Shown piece after piece: positions 15,824-25,631 of a stretch of DNA of 64,000 bases (positions are counted from its first letter, which is position 1; every line of letters starts with the position of its first letter). Origin of the DNA: Cellulomonas sp. JH27-2. GTDB lineage: Bacteria; Actinomycetota; Actinomycetes; Actinomycetales; Cellulomonadaceae. Position numbers and translations under genes: made by a program. The notes beneath the pieces are model-generated. The model saw only the letters and a list, made by a program, of their open reading frames with translations, made no database searches and was not told the origin of the DNA. Where the stretch lies: NCBI RefSeq assembly GCF_014837175.1, contig NZ_JACYFR010000002.1, forward strand, positions 186,001 through 250,000. Direction: 5' to 3'.

Positions 15824-15872
15824 GTGCGTCCTGCGGTGCCTGTGCCCGGTCGCGGCGTGAAAGACTTGCCCC

Positions 15873-16361
15873 ATGGCGATGCGAGAGATCCGGACGGTGG
15901 GCGACCCCGTCCTGCGTACCCCCTGCGACCCCGTGACGGCGATCGACGACCGCGTGCGGTCCCTCGTCGACGACCTGCTCGAGACGGTCGACCACGACGG
16001 GCGCGCCGGACTCGCCGCCAACCAGATCGGCGTCAGCCTGCGGGCGTTCTCGTGGAACATCGACGACGAGATCGGCTACGTGCTCAACCCGGTCATCGTC
16101 GACCTGTCGGAGGACGAGTACCAGGACGGCGACGAGGGCTGCCTCTCGGTCCCCGGCCTCTGGTACCCCACGACGCGCGCCTGGTACGCCCGGGTGGTCG
16201 GGACGGACCTGGACGGCAAGGAGGTCGTCGTCGAGGGCACCGAGCTCATGGCGCGGTGCCTGCAGCACGAGGTCGACCACCTGGACGGGATGCTCTACCT
16301 GGACCGCCTGGAGCGGTCGGTCCGCAAGAAGGCGATGCGGGCGATCCGCGAGCAGCTCTGA
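15873..16361 (+). CDS. def: Peptide deformylase
   Basis: This 162-residue metalloenzyme removes the N-formyl group from nascent proteins at the ribosome exit. All three signature motifs are intact: GLAANQIG (46-53), EGCLSVP with metal ligand Cys90, and QHEVDH with His132, catalytic Glu133 and His136. The C-terminus extends to a basic helix ([15 protein letters not shown]). The ATG at 15873 lies 6 nt after AAGACT, so a leaderless transcript is possible; an in-frame ATG at 15879 is an alternative. Works with Map, encoded about 22 kb downstream. Confidence 0.96.
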   Translation: MAMREIRTVGDPVLRTPCDPVTAIDDRVRSLVDDLLETVDHDGRAGLAANQIGVSLRAFSWNIDDEIGYVLNPVIVDLSEDEYQDGDEGCLSVPGLWYPTTRAWYARVVGTDLDGKEVVVEGTELMARCLQHEVDHLDGMLYLDRLERSVRKKAMRAIREQL

Positions 16362-16490
16362 GAGCCTGCTGGCGTCCCGCCACATACTGCGGCACACTGT
16401 GACCAGCACGCCGCGAGACTGTGCGCCCGCCTAGGAGATGGGCAGAGGTCGTTGGGGAAGACGAACCTCGAACCGCTCCAGGAGGACGAC

Positions 16491-16991
16491 ATGGCAGGTG
16501 GGATCACCCGCGGTGTACTTTTCGTGCACTCAGCGCCCCGTGCGCTGTGCCCCCACATCGAGTGGGCGGCAGGCAACGTGCTGTCCGGACGTACCGCGTT
16601 CGACTGGACCGAGCAGCCCGCCGGTCCCGGCTTCTTCCGGGCCGAGCACTCGTGGCAGGGCGAGCCCGGGACCGGTGCGCGCCTGGCGTCCGCGCTGCGC
16701 GGCTGGGCCCACCTGCGCTACGAGGTGACGGAGGAGGCCAGCCGCGGCGTCGACGGCTCGCGCTGGAGCCACACCCCGGAGCTGGGCATCTTCCACGCCG
16801 CGACCGACGTGCACGGCAACGTCGTCGTCCCGGAGGACCGCATCCGCGCCGCCCTGCAGCACGCCGCGGATCCCGAGCGGCTGCGCAGCGAGCTGGACCT
16901 CGCCCTCGGGCAGGCCTGGGACGACGAGCTCGAGCCGTTCCGCTACGCCGGCGCGGGTGCGCCCGTGCGCTGGCTGCATCGCGTCGGCTGA
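16491..16991 (+). CDS. DUF3145 family protein
   Basis: This 166-residue protein opens GGITRGVLFVHSAPRALCPHIEWA, the diagnostic start of DUF3145, an actinobacteria-restricted family of unknown function. It is soluble. The body contains FFRAEHSWQGEPGTGARLASALRGW and ends APVRWLHRVG. A GGAGG ribosome site lies 7 nt before the ATG at 16491, fixing the start. It converges on fabF; in many actinobacteria DUF3145 genes sit beside the fab operon, as here. Confidence 0.92.
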   Translation: MAGGITRGVLFVHSAPRALCPHIEWAAGNVLSGRTAFDWTEQPAGPGFFRAEHSWQGEPGTGARLASALRGWAHLRYEVTEEASRGVDGSRWSHTPELGIFHAATDVHGNVVVPEDRIRAALQHAADPERLRSELDLALGQAWDDELEPFRYAGAGAPVRWLHRVG

Positions 16992-17014
16992 CGCGCGCGG
17001 GCCGCACGAATGAC

Positions 17015-17045
17015 GAGAGCCTCGCCCGGAGGGGGCGAGGCTCTC
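17015..17045. terminator. Bidirectional terminator between DUF3145 gene and fabF
   Basis: GAGAGCCTCGCCC and its exact complement form a 13-bp stem around GGAGG. It separates two convergent genes. Confidence 0.85.
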
Positions 17046-17061
17046 GTGCTGTCCAGGCGGG

Positions 17062-18306
17062 TCAGGCCGACGTGACCACCAGGGCCACGTTGTGGCCGCC
17101 GAAGCCGAACGAGTTGTTGATCGCGGCGATCTCGCCCGTCGGCAGCTCGCGCGGCTTGTCGCGGACCAGGTCCAGGACCAGCTCGGGGTCGGGGTTCTCG
17201 ACGTTGATCGTCGGGGGAGCCTGCCGGTCGTGGAGGGCGAGGACGGTGAAGATCGTCTCGAGCGCGCCGGCGCCGCCCAGCAGGTGGCCCGTCATCGACT
17301 TGGTGGCCGACAGGGCCACATGGTCCGCGTCGTCGCCCAGGACACCGCGGATGGAGCGGGCCTCGATGAGGTCGCCGACCACGGTCGAGGTGGCGTGCGC
17401 GTTGACGTGCACGACCTCCCGGGCAGCGATCCCGGACTCCTCGAGCGCCGCGTTCATGGCGCGCACCTGGCCGTCGCCGGACGGCTCGGGAGAGGTGATG
17501 TGGTAGCCGTCCGCGGACAGACCGACACCCGCGATGCGGGCGTAGACGCGCGCGCCGCGCGCCGCGGCGTGCGCGGCGGACTCCAGCACCACGACGCCGG
17601 CACCCTCGCCGATGACGAATCCGTCGCGGTCCACGTCGTACGGACGCGAGGCGCCGGTCGGGTCGTCGTTGCGCAGAGACAGCGTGCGCGACGCGGCGAA
17701 CGCGGCGATGGGCATCGGGTGGATGGTCGCCTCGGTGCCGCCGGCGATGACGACGTCCGCGCGACCGCTGCGGATCATCTCGACGCCGTAGCCGATGGCC
17801 TCTGCGCCGGACGCGCAGGCGGAGACCAGGGCGTGCGCGCCGGCCTTGGCGCCGAACTCGAGCGACACGTAGGCGCTGGGGGAGTTGGGCATCAGCATGG
17901 GGACCGTCATGGGCAGGATGCGGCGGGCACCCTTCTCCCGCAGCGTGTCCCAGCCGTCGAGCGTGGTCCAGATGCCGCCGATGCCGGAGGAGACGACGGC
18001 GCCCAGGCGCAGCCCGTCCACCTCCGGGGTGCCGGCGTCGGCCCACGCCTCGCGCGCCGCGATGACCGCGTACTGGGCGGAGGGGTCCATGCGCTTGAGC
18101 TCGGGACGCGGCAGCACGTCCTCCGGCTTGACCTTGATGGTGGCCGCGAACTCGACGGGCAGGCCGTACTGCGCGGCCCAGTCGTGCTCGAAGGGGCGGG
18201 CACCGGACTCGCCGGCGAGTGCGGCGGCCCAGGTGGTGGGCGCGTCGCCGCCGAGCGGCGTGGTGGCGCCCAGTCCTGTGACGACGACGTCGATCGGGTG
18301 GCTCAT
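17062..18306 (-). CDS. fabF: 3-oxoacyl-[acyl-carrier-protein] synthase II (KasA/FabF type)
   Basis: This 414-residue elongating ketosynthase condenses malonyl-ACP with acyl-ACP. The thiolase-fold active site is complete: Cys164 in VSACASGAEA, His304 in VNAHATST, Lys336 in ATKSMTGH and His341 in the same loop, followed by NNSFGFGGHN. The ATG at 18306 follows AGGAG. It is last in the fabD-fabH-acpP-fabF order used by actinobacteria for type II fatty acid synthesis, with a 79-bp gap from acpP. Confidence 0.96.
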   Translation of the reverse strand: MSHPIDVVVTGLGATTPLGGDAPTTWAAALAGESGARPFEHDWAAQYGLPVEFAATIKVKPEDVLPRPELKRMDPSAQYAVIAAREAWADAGTPEVDGLRLGAVVSSGIGGIWTTLDGWDTLREKGARRILPMTVPMLMPNSPSAYVSLEFGAKAGAHALVSACASGAEAIGYGVEMIRSGRADVVIAGGTEATIHPMPIAAFAASRTLSLRNDDPTGASRPYDVDRDGFVIGEGAGVVVLESAAHAAARGARVYARIAGVGLSADGYHITSPEPSGDGQVRAMNAALEESGIAAREVVHVNAHATSTVVGDLIEARSIRGVLGDDADHVALSATKSMTGHLLGGAGALETIFTVLALHDRQAPPTINVENPDPELVLDLVRDKPRELPTGEIAAINNSFGFGGHNVALVVTSA

Positions 18307-18385
18307 CGGTGCTCCTGGTCGGCGGGGTTGTGGTGCGCGGTGTGCCCCCGGACGGGTCCGGGGGCACACCCTGTGGGCGGCGGCG

Positions 18386-18634
18386 TCAGGCCTGCGCGCC
18401 CGCGATGAACGAGACGGCGTCGCCGACGGTGGCGAGGTTCTTGACCTCGTCGTCGGGGATGCGCACGTCGAACTTCTCCTCGGCGAGGGTGACGATCGTC
18501 ATCATCGACAGCGAGTCGATGTCCAGGTCGTCCGTGAACGACTTCTCGGGCAGGACGGAGTCCGTGGGCAGGCCGGTCTCCTCGCTGACGATCTCGGCCA
18601 GACCGGCCAGGATCTCCTGCTCGCTGTACGCCAT
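18386..18634 (-). CDS. acpP: Acyl carrier protein
   Basis: This 82-residue acidic protein carries the growing acyl chain on a phosphopantetheine arm. The attachment serine is Ser41 in DDLDIDSLSMM. Predicted four-helix layout and length are normal. The ATG follows TGAGGAG. It lies between fabH and fabF in the same operon, 59 bp after fabH. Confidence 0.96.
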   Translation of the reverse strand: MAYSEQEILAGLAEIVSEETGLPTDSVLPEKSFTDDLDIDSLSMMTIVTLAEEKFDVRIPDDEVKNLATVGDAVSFIAGAQA

Positions 18635-18693
18635 GGGGTTTCTCCTCAGTTGGGTGGTGCGGTAACGGGGTCGGACGAACGGTACAGCGGCTG

Positions 18694-19698
18694 CTACGGC
18701 AGGACGACGACCTGGGCGGCGTAGACCAGCCCCGCGCCGAAGCCGATCTGCAGCGCGAGCGCACCGCTGGAGACCTGGCCCTCGCGCAGCAGGCGCTCGG
18801 TGGCCAGGGGGATCGAGGCCGCGGACGTGTTGCCGGTGTCCACGATGTCGCGGGCGACCACGACCGTGTCGGGCAGCTTGAGCGTCTTGACCATCTGGTC
18901 GATGATCCGGTTGTTGGCCTGGTGCGGGATGAACGCGTCGAGCTGGTCGGCGGTGATGCCGGCGGCGTCGAGCGCCTTCTGCGCGACGGGTGCCATCTGC
19001 CACACGGCCCACTTGAAGACCGACTGGCCCTCCTGGCGCAGCGTGGGCCAGCCCGCGCCCTCGTCGCGCGTCGCGAGCCACGAGTGAGTCTGGCGGATGG
19101 CCTGCGCCTGGCTGCCGTCCGAGCCCCAGACCGTCGGGCCGATGCCCGGCGTGTCGGAGGGACCGACGACGACCGCGCCGGCACCGTCGCCGAGCAGGAA
19201 GGAGATGGTGCGGTCCGCCGGGTCGACGAACTCGCTCATCTTCTCCGCGCCGATCACCAGCACGTTGCGGGCGTTGCCCGACCGGACGAGCGCGTCGGCC
19301 TGGCCGATGCCGTAGCAATAGCCGGCGCAGGCGGCGGAGATGTCGAAGGCGGCCGCGGGCGTGGCACCGATGCGGTCCGCGATGATCGCGGCGGCGGCGG
19401 GCGTCTGGTGGAAGTACGTGACGGTCGAGACGATGACGGCGTCGATGTCGGCACCGGTCAGCCCGGCGTTCTCGAGCGCCTGACGCGCCGCGCCCTCGGC
19501 CAGGTCAAGCACGTCCGTGCCTGCGCCGGCGCGGGTACGCGTCGCGATGCCGGTGCGCTGGCGGATCCACTCGTCGGACGAGTCGATGGGGCCCACGAGG
19601 TCGTCGTTCGGGACGACGTTCTCTCCCCGGACCGCACCGAGCCCGAGGATCCGGGTGTGGGCGGGGCCGGTGGCCTGGGTCAGGGTGGGACGCGTCAC
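18694..19698 (-). CDS. fabH: 3-oxoacyl-[acyl-carrier-protein] synthase III
   Basis: This 334-residue initiating ketosynthase condenses an acyl-CoA starter with malonyl-ACP. The catalytic triad is visible: Cys124 in ISAACAGYCYG, His259 in PHQANNRI and Asn290 in DTGNTSAAS. The GTG at 19698 overlaps the fabD stop codon (GTGA) and follows an AGGAG in the end of fabD, so the two are coupled. Starter preference (branched versus straight chain) cannot be judged here, although actinobacterial FabH enzymes typically favour branched starters. Confidence 0.95.
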   Translation of the reverse strand: MTRPTLTQATGPAHTRILGLGAVRGENVVPNDDLVGPIDSSDEWIRQRTGIATRTRAGAGTDVLDLAEGAARQALENAGLTGADIDAVIVSTVTYFHQTPAAAAIIADRIGATPAAAFDISAACAGYCYGIGQADALVRSGNARNVLVIGAEKMSEFVDPADRTISFLLGDGAGAVVVGPSDTPGIGPTVWGSDGSQAQAIRQTHSWLATRDEGAGWPTLRQEGQSVFKWAVWQMAPVAQKALDAAGITADQLDAFIPHQANNRIIDQMVKTLKLPDTVVVARDIVDTGNTSAASIPLATERLLREGQVSSGALALQIGFGAGLVYAAQVVVLP

Positions 19699-20678
19699 GA
19701 CGACTGCTCCTGGGTGCTGGCGGCGGTGGACGACCCGGCGTGCCGGCGCACGAGATCGCGTGCGGCGTCCAGGTCGGCGGGGGTCTTGACGGCGACCGTC
19801 TCGACCCCGGGCAGCGTACGCCGGGCCAGGCCGGTGAGCACACCGCCGGGCGCCAGCTCCAGCAGCGCCGTGACGCCCAGGTCCTGCATCGTCGCCTGGC
19901 ACAGGTCCCAGCGCACCGGGTTGGCCACCTGCGCGACGACCAGCTCGAGCGCGCGCTCGCCGCTGTCCACCGCCGAGCCGTCGCGGTTGGTGAGCAGCGT
20001 CACGCCGGGGGCGCCGGGTGTCACGGTCGCGGCAGCGCTGCGCAGCTCGTCGACGGCGGGAGCCATGTGCTCGGTGTGGAACGCGCCGGCGACCTGCAGG
20101 GCGATCACACGGGCACGGGCGGGAGGAGCGGCCGCGAAGGCGGCGAGAGCCTCGAGCGTGCCGGCGGCCACGACCTGCCCGCCGCCGTTGACGTTGGCGG
20201 GCACCAGGCCGTGCGCGTCGAGCGCTGCGAGCACCTCGTCCGGGTCGCCACCGAGCACGGCGCTCATGCCCGTGGGCGTGGCGGCCGCCGCGCGGGCCAT
20301 GGCGGCACCGCGGACGGTGACCAGCGCGAGCGCCTCGTCGTCCGTCAGCACGCCGGCGACCGCAGCGGCCGCGAGCTCGCCGACGGAGTGCCCCGCGGCG
20401 ACGTCGACCTGGGCGGCGACGGAGGCACCCAGGGGCGCGTCGGCCGCGACGTCGAGAACGGCGCGCAGGCTCGCGAGCGCGGAGGCGACCAGCAGCGGCT
20501 GCGCCACCGCGGTGTCGCGGATCGTGTCCGCGTCCGACGTCGTGCCGTGCGCGGCGAGGTCGAGCCCGGTCACCTCACCGGACCGGCGGATCGACGCGGC
20601 GAAGCCGGGGAGCTCCAACCACGGGGCGAGCATGCCGGGGGACTGGGCCCCCTGGCCGGGGCAGGCGACGACGAGCAC
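19695..20678 (-). CDS. fabD: Malonyl-CoA:ACP malonyltransferase
   Basis: This 327-residue enzyme loads malonate onto ACP. It begins VVACPGQGAQSPGM, carries the nucleophile Ser98 in AGHSVGEL, and has the GAFHTEHM segment supplying the catalytic His. It is the first gene of the fab operon. The GTG start has no clear ribosome site, and CAGAGT lies 6 nt upstream, consistent with a leaderless mRNA and a promoter in the 78-bp gap after fasR. Confidence 0.94.
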   Translation of the reverse strand: MLVVACPGQGAQSPGMLAPWLELPGFAASIRRSGEVTGLDLAAHGTTSDADTIRDTAVAQPLLVASALASLRAVLDVAADAPLGASVAAQVDVAAGHSVGELAAAAVAGVLTDDEALALVTVRGAAMARAAAATPTGMSAVLGGDPDEVLAALDAHGLVPANVNGGGQVVAAGTLEALAAFAAAPPARARVIALQVAGAFHTEHMAPAVDELRSAAATVTPGAPGVTLLTNRDGSAVDSGERALELVVAQVANPVRWDLCQATMQDLGVTALLELAPGGVLTGLARRTLPGVETVAVKTPADLDAARDLVRRHAGSSTAASTQEQSS

Positions 20679-20756
20679 GCGTCAACTCTGCCGGTCGGAG
20701 CCCGCGCAGCCGGGTCACGGCTCGCACGAACCTTGCGGGAGGCTCTTGTTCGACTC

Positions 20757-21998
20757 CTACAAAGTCGGCGCAGCGGGCGGATCGAGCCGACCGAGCGCGA
20801 GGGCGGTTTGCAGGACGTACGACTCGCGCGCGTCGAGCGGGTCCCAGCCCGTCACGTCGGCCACCCGCTTGAGGCGGTAGCGGACGGTGTTCGGGTGCAC
20901 GTAGAGCGAGCGCGCGGCCGCCTCGAGCGACCGGCCGGTGCCCAGGTACGCCGACAACGTCTCCAGCAACGAGCCCTGGCTGGCGGCCAGCGGCGCGTAC
21001 GCCTGCGCGACGAGCGTGCGGCGAGCGGTCACGTCGCCGACGAGCACGCGCTCGGGCAGCAGGTCGTCGGCCAGCACCGGGCGCGGGGCCTGCTGCCAGG
21101 CGGCTGCGGCGGCGAGCCCTGCCAGTGCGGCCCGTGCGGACCGGGCGCTGTCGGTCAGGTCCTGGACGACGGGCCCCAGCACGACCGGTCCCGGCCCGAA
21201 GCGCGGGAGCAGGGACGTCGCCGCCGCGCGCAGGTCGCCCTCGCCGCCCAGGAACACGACGAGCCGGTCGCCCTGGATGCCGACGAGCGCGTCGTCGGCG
21301 GCGCGTCGGGTCGCCCGACGCAGGTCGGTGCCCCGCACGTCGTCGAGCGTCGAGGCGGTCGTCCCGACCATGACCAGCGTGGACCCGCGACCGCTCCACC
21401 CCAGCGCGGAGACGCGCGAGCGCAACGAGTCGTCGACGTCACCGCGCACCAGCGCGTCCACGACGAGCGCCTCGAGGCGGGCGTCCCAGGCGCCGCGCAC
21501 CTCGGCGGCGCGCGCGTAGACCTCGGCGGCGGAGAACGCGACCTCGCGCGAGTAGCGCAGCACGGCCTCGCGCAGCTCGCGCTCCTCGCCGGGGGCGGCC
21601 AGCCGGTCGCTGTGCGTCTCGACCACGTCGACGACCACGCGGACCAGCTGGAGCGTGTGCTGCAGCGAGATCGAGCGCGTCAGCTCCGGCGGGGCGGCCG
21701 CGAAGATGTCACCGACGCCGTGCGCGGGACGTGTCGGGTCCGCGAACCAGGTGACGAACGCCGTGATGCCCGCCTGCGCGACCAGTCCGACCCAGGAGCG
21801 GTCCTCGGCCGGCAGCGCGCGGTACCACTGCAGGTCCTCGTCCAGGCGGCGCATGGCCGCGGCGGCCAGGAGCCCCGCGCCGTCGCGCACGCGGCGCTGC
21901 GTCTCGGCACCCACCTGCGGAGAGGTCACACCGGGCGGGCGTGCGCCGGAGGCGGCGTCGCGCCGGGACCGGGTCGATGAGGAGGTGGGGGTGGGCAC
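20757..21998 (-). CDS. fasR: PucR-type regulator of fatty acid synthesis (FasR-like)
   Basis: The 413-residue protein has a PucR-family layout: an N-terminal sensory region, a central GGDEF-like fold (about 170-300) and a C-terminal HTH_30 domain (LEAAARSLYVHPNTVRYRLKRV). In Streptomyces and mycobacteria the protein encoded immediately upstream of fabD activates the fab operon and senses long-chain acyl-CoA. Position and domain order match. GTG 21998 sits 6 nt after TATGCT, predicting a leaderless transcript. The symbol rests on position plus family, not on a verified binding site. Confidence 0.88.
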   Translation of the reverse strand: MPTPTSSSTRSRRDAASGARPPGVTSPQVGAETQRRVRDGAGLLAAAAMRRLDEDLQWYRALPAEDRSWVGLVAQAGITAFVTWFADPTRPAHGVGDIFAAAPPELTRSISLQHTLQLVRVVVDVVETHSDRLAAPGEERELREAVLRYSREVAFSAAEVYARAAEVRGAWDARLEALVVDALVRGDVDDSLRSRVSALGWSGRGSTLVMVGTTASTLDDVRGTDLRRATRRAADDALVGIQGDRLVVFLGGEGDLRAAATSLLPRFGPGPVVLGPVVQDLTDSARSARAALAGLAAAAAWQQAPRPVLADDLLPERVLVGDVTARRTLVAQAYAPLAASQGSLLETLSAYLGTGRSLEAAARSLYVHPNTVRYRLKRVADVTGWDPLDARESYVLQTALALGRLDPPAAPTL

Positions 21999-22004
21999 GG
22001 TGCG

Positions 22005-22010
22005 AGCATA
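22005..22010 (-). promoter_or_regulatory. -10 element TATGCT, leaderless fasR
   Basis: TATGCT on the minus strand ends 6 nt before the fasR GTG. Confidence 0.65.
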
Positions 22011-22109
22011 GGTCGCGCATTGTGGGAAGTCGACAAACGGTGCCGGGAGCATCGGCGTGCGGGCGGCCCCGATGCCGGCGTCCGCCCGGTGCGCAGCGGG
22101 CCCAGCGGC

Positions 22110-22115
22110 TAGGGT
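22110..22115 (+). promoter_or_regulatory. -10 element TAGGGT, leaderless hypothetical gene
   Basis: TAGGGT ends 6 nt before the ATG at 22122. Confidence 0.65.
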
Positions 22116-22121
22116 CGCTGC

Positions 22122-22823
22122 ATGGCTCTTCTGCCCCGACTCCGACAGCTCATGCGGCGGCCGACGTCCGCGTCCACCGTGGGCGCCCGTCGACCGACGA
22201 GCGCCGCGCGCCGAGGTGACACGCTCCACGAGGACGCGTTGCGCTCCATGCTCAGTGACGACCCCAACAACGAGAGGGCCTTCGCGGCCCTGGCGGAGAT
22301 CGTCCGCCGCCGTGCCTCGGGCACGGGATCCGACGACGACCCGTTGTCGGCCGACCCGGTCGACGACGCCCGCGACGACGACGAGCGCCAGCGCGCCGCC
22401 GACCTGGCCGTCTGGGCCCTCGGCGAGGAGCTCGCGGGCAACCCGCGGGCCTGGTACCCGCTCATCGAGGTCGCCCGCCTCTCCGTGCGTGACGACCACG
22501 AGGGGACGCTGCGCCGCCTGCGCACCGCAGCCGAGCGCGACCCGTCCGGCCGCGCGCTCGTCGAGTCGCTCGCGCTGCTCCGCGAGGCCGGCGAGCCGGT
22601 CGAGGCCCTCGGCCTGGGCGTCGGGCACTGGCATCCGAAGGACCAGGACCCGGAGGTGGCGCGTCAGCTCGTGCTCGCGTCCATTGAGGCCGGCCGCCCG
22701 CTCGAGGCCAAGCAGCACATCGCGTCGCTCGACTTCTACCGCGACCAGTCCGCGGTCGCCGGGCTCCGGGAGGAGCTGATCCGCGAGGTGGCCCAGGCGG
22801 AGCAGACGATCCCCGGCACCTGA
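22122..22823 (+). CDS. Hypothetical helical repeat (TPR-like) protein
   Basis: This 233-residue soluble protein is all-helical in appearance. A basic, Ser/Thr-rich N-terminus (residues 1-35) is followed by helical pairs such as NERAFAALAEIVRR, ELAGNPRAWYPLIEVARL, EGTLRRLRTAAERDPSGRAL and AREAGEPVEALGLGVGHW-like segments that resemble degenerate tetratricopeptide repeats. I cannot name a family. It is divergent from fasR and faces aceE with a long bidirectional terminator between them. The leaderless start at 22122 is well supported by its -10 element. Confidence 0.75.
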   Translation: MALLPRLRQLMRRPTSASTVGARRPTSAARRGDTLHEDALRSMLSDDPNNERAFAALAEIVRRRASGTGSDDDPLSADPVDDARDDDERQRAADLAVWALGEELAGNPRAWYPLIEVARLSVRDDHEGTLRRLRTAAERDPSGRALVESLALLREAGEPVEALGLGVGHWHPKDQDPEVARQLVLASIEAGRPLEAKQHIASLDFYRDQSAVAGLREELIREVAQAEQTIPGT

Positions 22824-22832
22824 TCCGGTACG

Positions 22833-22874
22833 ACGACGAGGGGCGCCCCGCTGCAGCGGGGCGCCCCTCGTCGT
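22833..22874. terminator. Bidirectional terminator between TPR-like gene and aceE
   Basis: A perfect 42-nt palindrome centred on CTGCAG (arms ACGACGAGGGGCGCCCCGCTG) ends 9 nt before the aceE stop. Confidence 0.88.
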
Positions 22875-22883
22875 GTCGTCGGA

Positions 22884-25631
22884 CTAGCTCTCGCCGCCCG
22901 CGTTGCCGCTGGTGCCGGCGGTCACGTCGTGCAGGCGGTAGCGCTCGATGGCCTGCGCGGGGGCGTCCGCGGCGACGGCGCCCTCACGGGCGAGCTGCTG
23001 CAGGACGCGGACCACCGTGGACGGGCCGTCGATCTTGAAGTGACGACGGGCCGCGGCGCGGGTGTCGGAGAAGCCGAAGCCGTCCGCACCGAGCGTCGCG
23101 TACCGGCCGGGGATCCACTGGCGGACCTGGTCGGCCACGAGGTGGTCGTAGTCCGTCGTCGCGACGAACGGCCCCTCCGCGCCGGCGAGCTTCTGCGTGA
23201 GGTAGGCCTCGCGCGGCTCCTCGCCGGGGTGCAGGAACGCCTGCTGGTCGGCGGCCAGGCCGTCGCGGCGCAGCTCGTTCCAGCTGGTCACCGACCACAC
23301 CGCGGCGCGCACGCCCCAGTCGTCGGCCAGCAGCTGCTGGGCCTCGAGGGCCCACGGCACCGCGACGCCCGACGCGAGGATCTGGGCGCGCGGCCCGTCG
23401 CCCTCGGCCGGCGAGACCAGGTGGATGCCGCGCAGGATGCCCTCGACGTCCACGCCCTCGGGCTCGGCCGGCTGGACGATCGGCTCGTTGTAGACCGTCA
23501 GGTAGTAGATGACGTCACGGTCGCGGCCACCGTTGTCCTCGGCGTACATCCGCTCGATGCCGTCGCGCACGATGTGGCGCAGCTCGTAGCCGTACGCCGC
23601 GTCGTAGTGCACGACGTGCGACATGGTGCCCGCGAGCAGCGGGGAGTGACCGTCGGCGTGCTGCAGGCCCTCACCGGTCAGCGTGGTGCGGCCGGCGGTC
23701 GCGCCGACCAGGAACCCGCGCGCCATCTGGTCACCGGCGGCCCAGAACTGGTCGCCGGTGCGCTGGAACCCGAACATCGAGTAGTAGAAGTAGAACGGCA
23801 CCAGCGGCTCGCCGTGCGTCGCGTAGGCCGTGCCGACCGCCTGGAAGGCGGACGCCGAACCGGCCTCGTTGATGCCGGTGTGCATGATCTGGCCGGACTC
23901 GGACTCCTTGTAGCTGAGCATGAGGTCGCGGTCCACGGCCAGGTAGTTCTGGCCCACCGTGTTGAAGATCTTGGCGCTCGGGAAGATCGAGTCCAGGCCG
24001 AACGTGCGCGCCTCGTCGGGGATGATCGGCACCAGGCGGTGACCGAACTCCTTGTCCTTGACGAGGTCCTTGAACAGGCGCACGAGCGCCATGGTCGTGG
24101 CGACCTCCTGGTGGCCCGAGCCCTTGGCCAGCCCCTCGTACACCTTGTCGCCCGGAAGCGTCAGCGCGGTGTGCGTGGTGCGGCGCTCGGGCACGAACCC
24201 GCCCAGCTGGCGACGCCGCTCCAGCATGTACTGGATGGCCTCGTCGTCCGGACCCGGGTGGTAGTACGGCGGGACGTACGGGTTGGCGTCGATCTGCTCG
24301 TCCGTGATCGGGATGTGCAGCGAGTCGCGCAGCGTCTTGAGGTCGTCGGCCTTGAGCTTCTTCATCTGGTGCGTGGCGTTGCGCCCGGCGAAGCCGGAGC
24401 CCAGGCCGTAGCCCTTGATGGTGTGCGCCAGGATGACGGTCGGCTGGCCCGTGTGCTCGCGGGCGGCCTTGTAGGCGGCGTAGATCTTGCGGTAGTCGTG
24501 ACCACCACGCTTGAGCGCCCAGATCTCGTCGTCGCTCAGGTTCTCGACGAGCTGCTTGGTGCGCGGGTCGCGCCCGAAGAAGTGCTCGCGGATGAACGCG
24601 CCGTCCTCGGCCCGGTAGGTCTGGAAGTCACCGTCGGGCGTGGTGTTCATCAGGTTGACCAGCGCACGGTCCTTGTCCGCGTTGAGCAGGACGTCCCACT
24701 CGCGGCCCCAGATGACCTTGATGACGTTCCAGCCGGCGCCGCGGAACTGCGCCTCGAGCTCCTGGATGATCTTGCCGTTGCCACGCACCGGCCCGTCGAG
24801 CCGCTGCAGGTTGCAGTTCACGACGAACGTCAGGTTGTCGAGGTTCTGCTGCGCCGCGAGCTGGAGCATGCCGCGCGACTCGGGCTCGTCCATCTCGCCG
24901 TCGCCCAGGAACGCCCACACGTCCTGCTGGCTCGTGTCCTTGATGCCGCGGTTGTGCAGGTAGCGGTTGGTCCAGGCCTGGTAGATCGCACCCGACGGGC
25001 CCAGGCCCATCGACACGGTCGGGAACTCCCACAGGTCAGGCGCCAGGCGCGGGTGCGGGTAGGACGGCAGGCCGCCGCCCGGGTGCGACAGCTCCTGGCG
25101 GAACCCGTCGAGCTGGTGCTCGGACAGGCGGCCCTCGAGGAACGCGCGGGCGTAGACGCCGGGGGAGGCGTGGCCCTGGAAGTAGACCTGGTCACCGCCG
25201 CCCGGGTGGTCCTTGCCGCGGAAGAAGTGGTTGAGGCCCACCTCGGTCAGGGTCGCGACGGACGCGTAGGAGGAGATGTGCCCGCCGACCCCGATGCCCG
25301 GGCGCTGCGCGCGCGTGACCATCACGGCCGCGTTCCAGCGGTTCCACGAGCGGTAGCGCCGCTCCATGGCCTCGTCGCCGGGGAAGTAGGGCTCGTCGTG
25401 CACCGCGATGGTGTTCACGTACGGCGTGTTCATCGACACGGGGATCGCGACGTTCTTCTGCCGGGCGTGCCGCAGCATGCTCAGCAGGACGTAGCGGGCG
25501 CGCGGACCACCCTTGTCGTCGATGAGCCCGTCGAGGGACTCCAACCACTCCCCGGTCTCGTCCGGGTCGATGTCCGGTACCTGGCTGAGCAGGCCGCCGA
25601 TGAGCGGTCCTGTCTCCTCGATCGAAGCCAC
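22884..25631 (-). CDS. aceE: Pyruvate dehydrogenase E1 component, homodimeric type
   Basis: AceE decarboxylates pyruvate and acetylates the lipoyl arm of E2 in the pyruvate dehydrogenase complex. The 915-residue length is right for the single-chain E1 used by actinobacteria. The thiamine-diphosphate motif is [12 protein letters not shown] ... NLTFVVNCN. Other landmarks are [17 protein letters not shown] near the N-terminus and [24 protein letters not shown] in the pyrimidine-binding domain. GTG 25631 follows CGAGGAG. E2 and E3 are not in the window; LipA at 62298-63299 makes the lipoyl group the complex needs. Confidence 0.96.
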   Translation of the reverse strand: MASIEETGPLIGGLLSQVPDIDPDETGEWLESLDGLIDDKGGPRARYVLLSMLRHARQKNVAIPVSMNTPYVNTIAVHDEPYFPGDEAMERRYRSWNRWNAAVMVTRAQRPGIGVGGHISSYASVATLTEVGLNHFFRGKDHPGGGDQVYFQGHASPGVYARAFLEGRLSEHQLDGFRQELSHPGGGLPSYPHPRLAPDLWEFPTVSMGLGPSGAIYQAWTNRYLHNRGIKDTSQQDVWAFLGDGEMDEPESRGMLQLAAQQNLDNLTFVVNCNLQRLDGPVRGNGKIIQELEAQFRGAGWNVIKVIWGREWDVLLNADKDRALVNLMNTTPDGDFQTYRAEDGAFIREHFFGRDPRTKQLVENLSDDEIWALKRGGHDYRKIYAAYKAAREHTGQPTVILAHTIKGYGLGSGFAGRNATHQMKKLKADDLKTLRDSLHIPITDEQIDANPYVPPYYHPGPDDEAIQYMLERRRQLGGFVPERRTTHTALTLPGDKVYEGLAKGSGHQEVATTMALVRLFKDLVKDKEFGHRLVPIIPDEARTFGLDSIFPSAKIFNTVGQNYLAVDRDLMLSYKESESGQIMHTGINEAGSASAFQAVGTAYATHGEPLVPFYFYYSMFGFQRTGDQFWAAGDQMARGFLVGATAGRTTLTGEGLQHADGHSPLLAGTMSHVVHYDAAYGYELRHIVRDGIERMYAEDNGGRDRDVIYYLTVYNEPIVQPAEPEGVDVEGILRGIHLVSPAEGDGPRAQILASGVAVPWALEAQQLLADDWGVRAAVWSVTSWNELRRDGLAADQQAFLHPGEEPREAYLTQKLAGAEGPFVATTDYDHLVADQVRQWIPGRYATLGADGFGFSDTRAAARRHFKIDGPSTVVRVLQQLAREGAVAADAPAQAIERYRLHDVTAGTSGNAGGES

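Noticed and set aside
18922-21980. Long plus-strand open frames across the fab operon
   Set aside because: They overlap four well-identified minus-strand genes and show low-complexity Arg/Ala composition.
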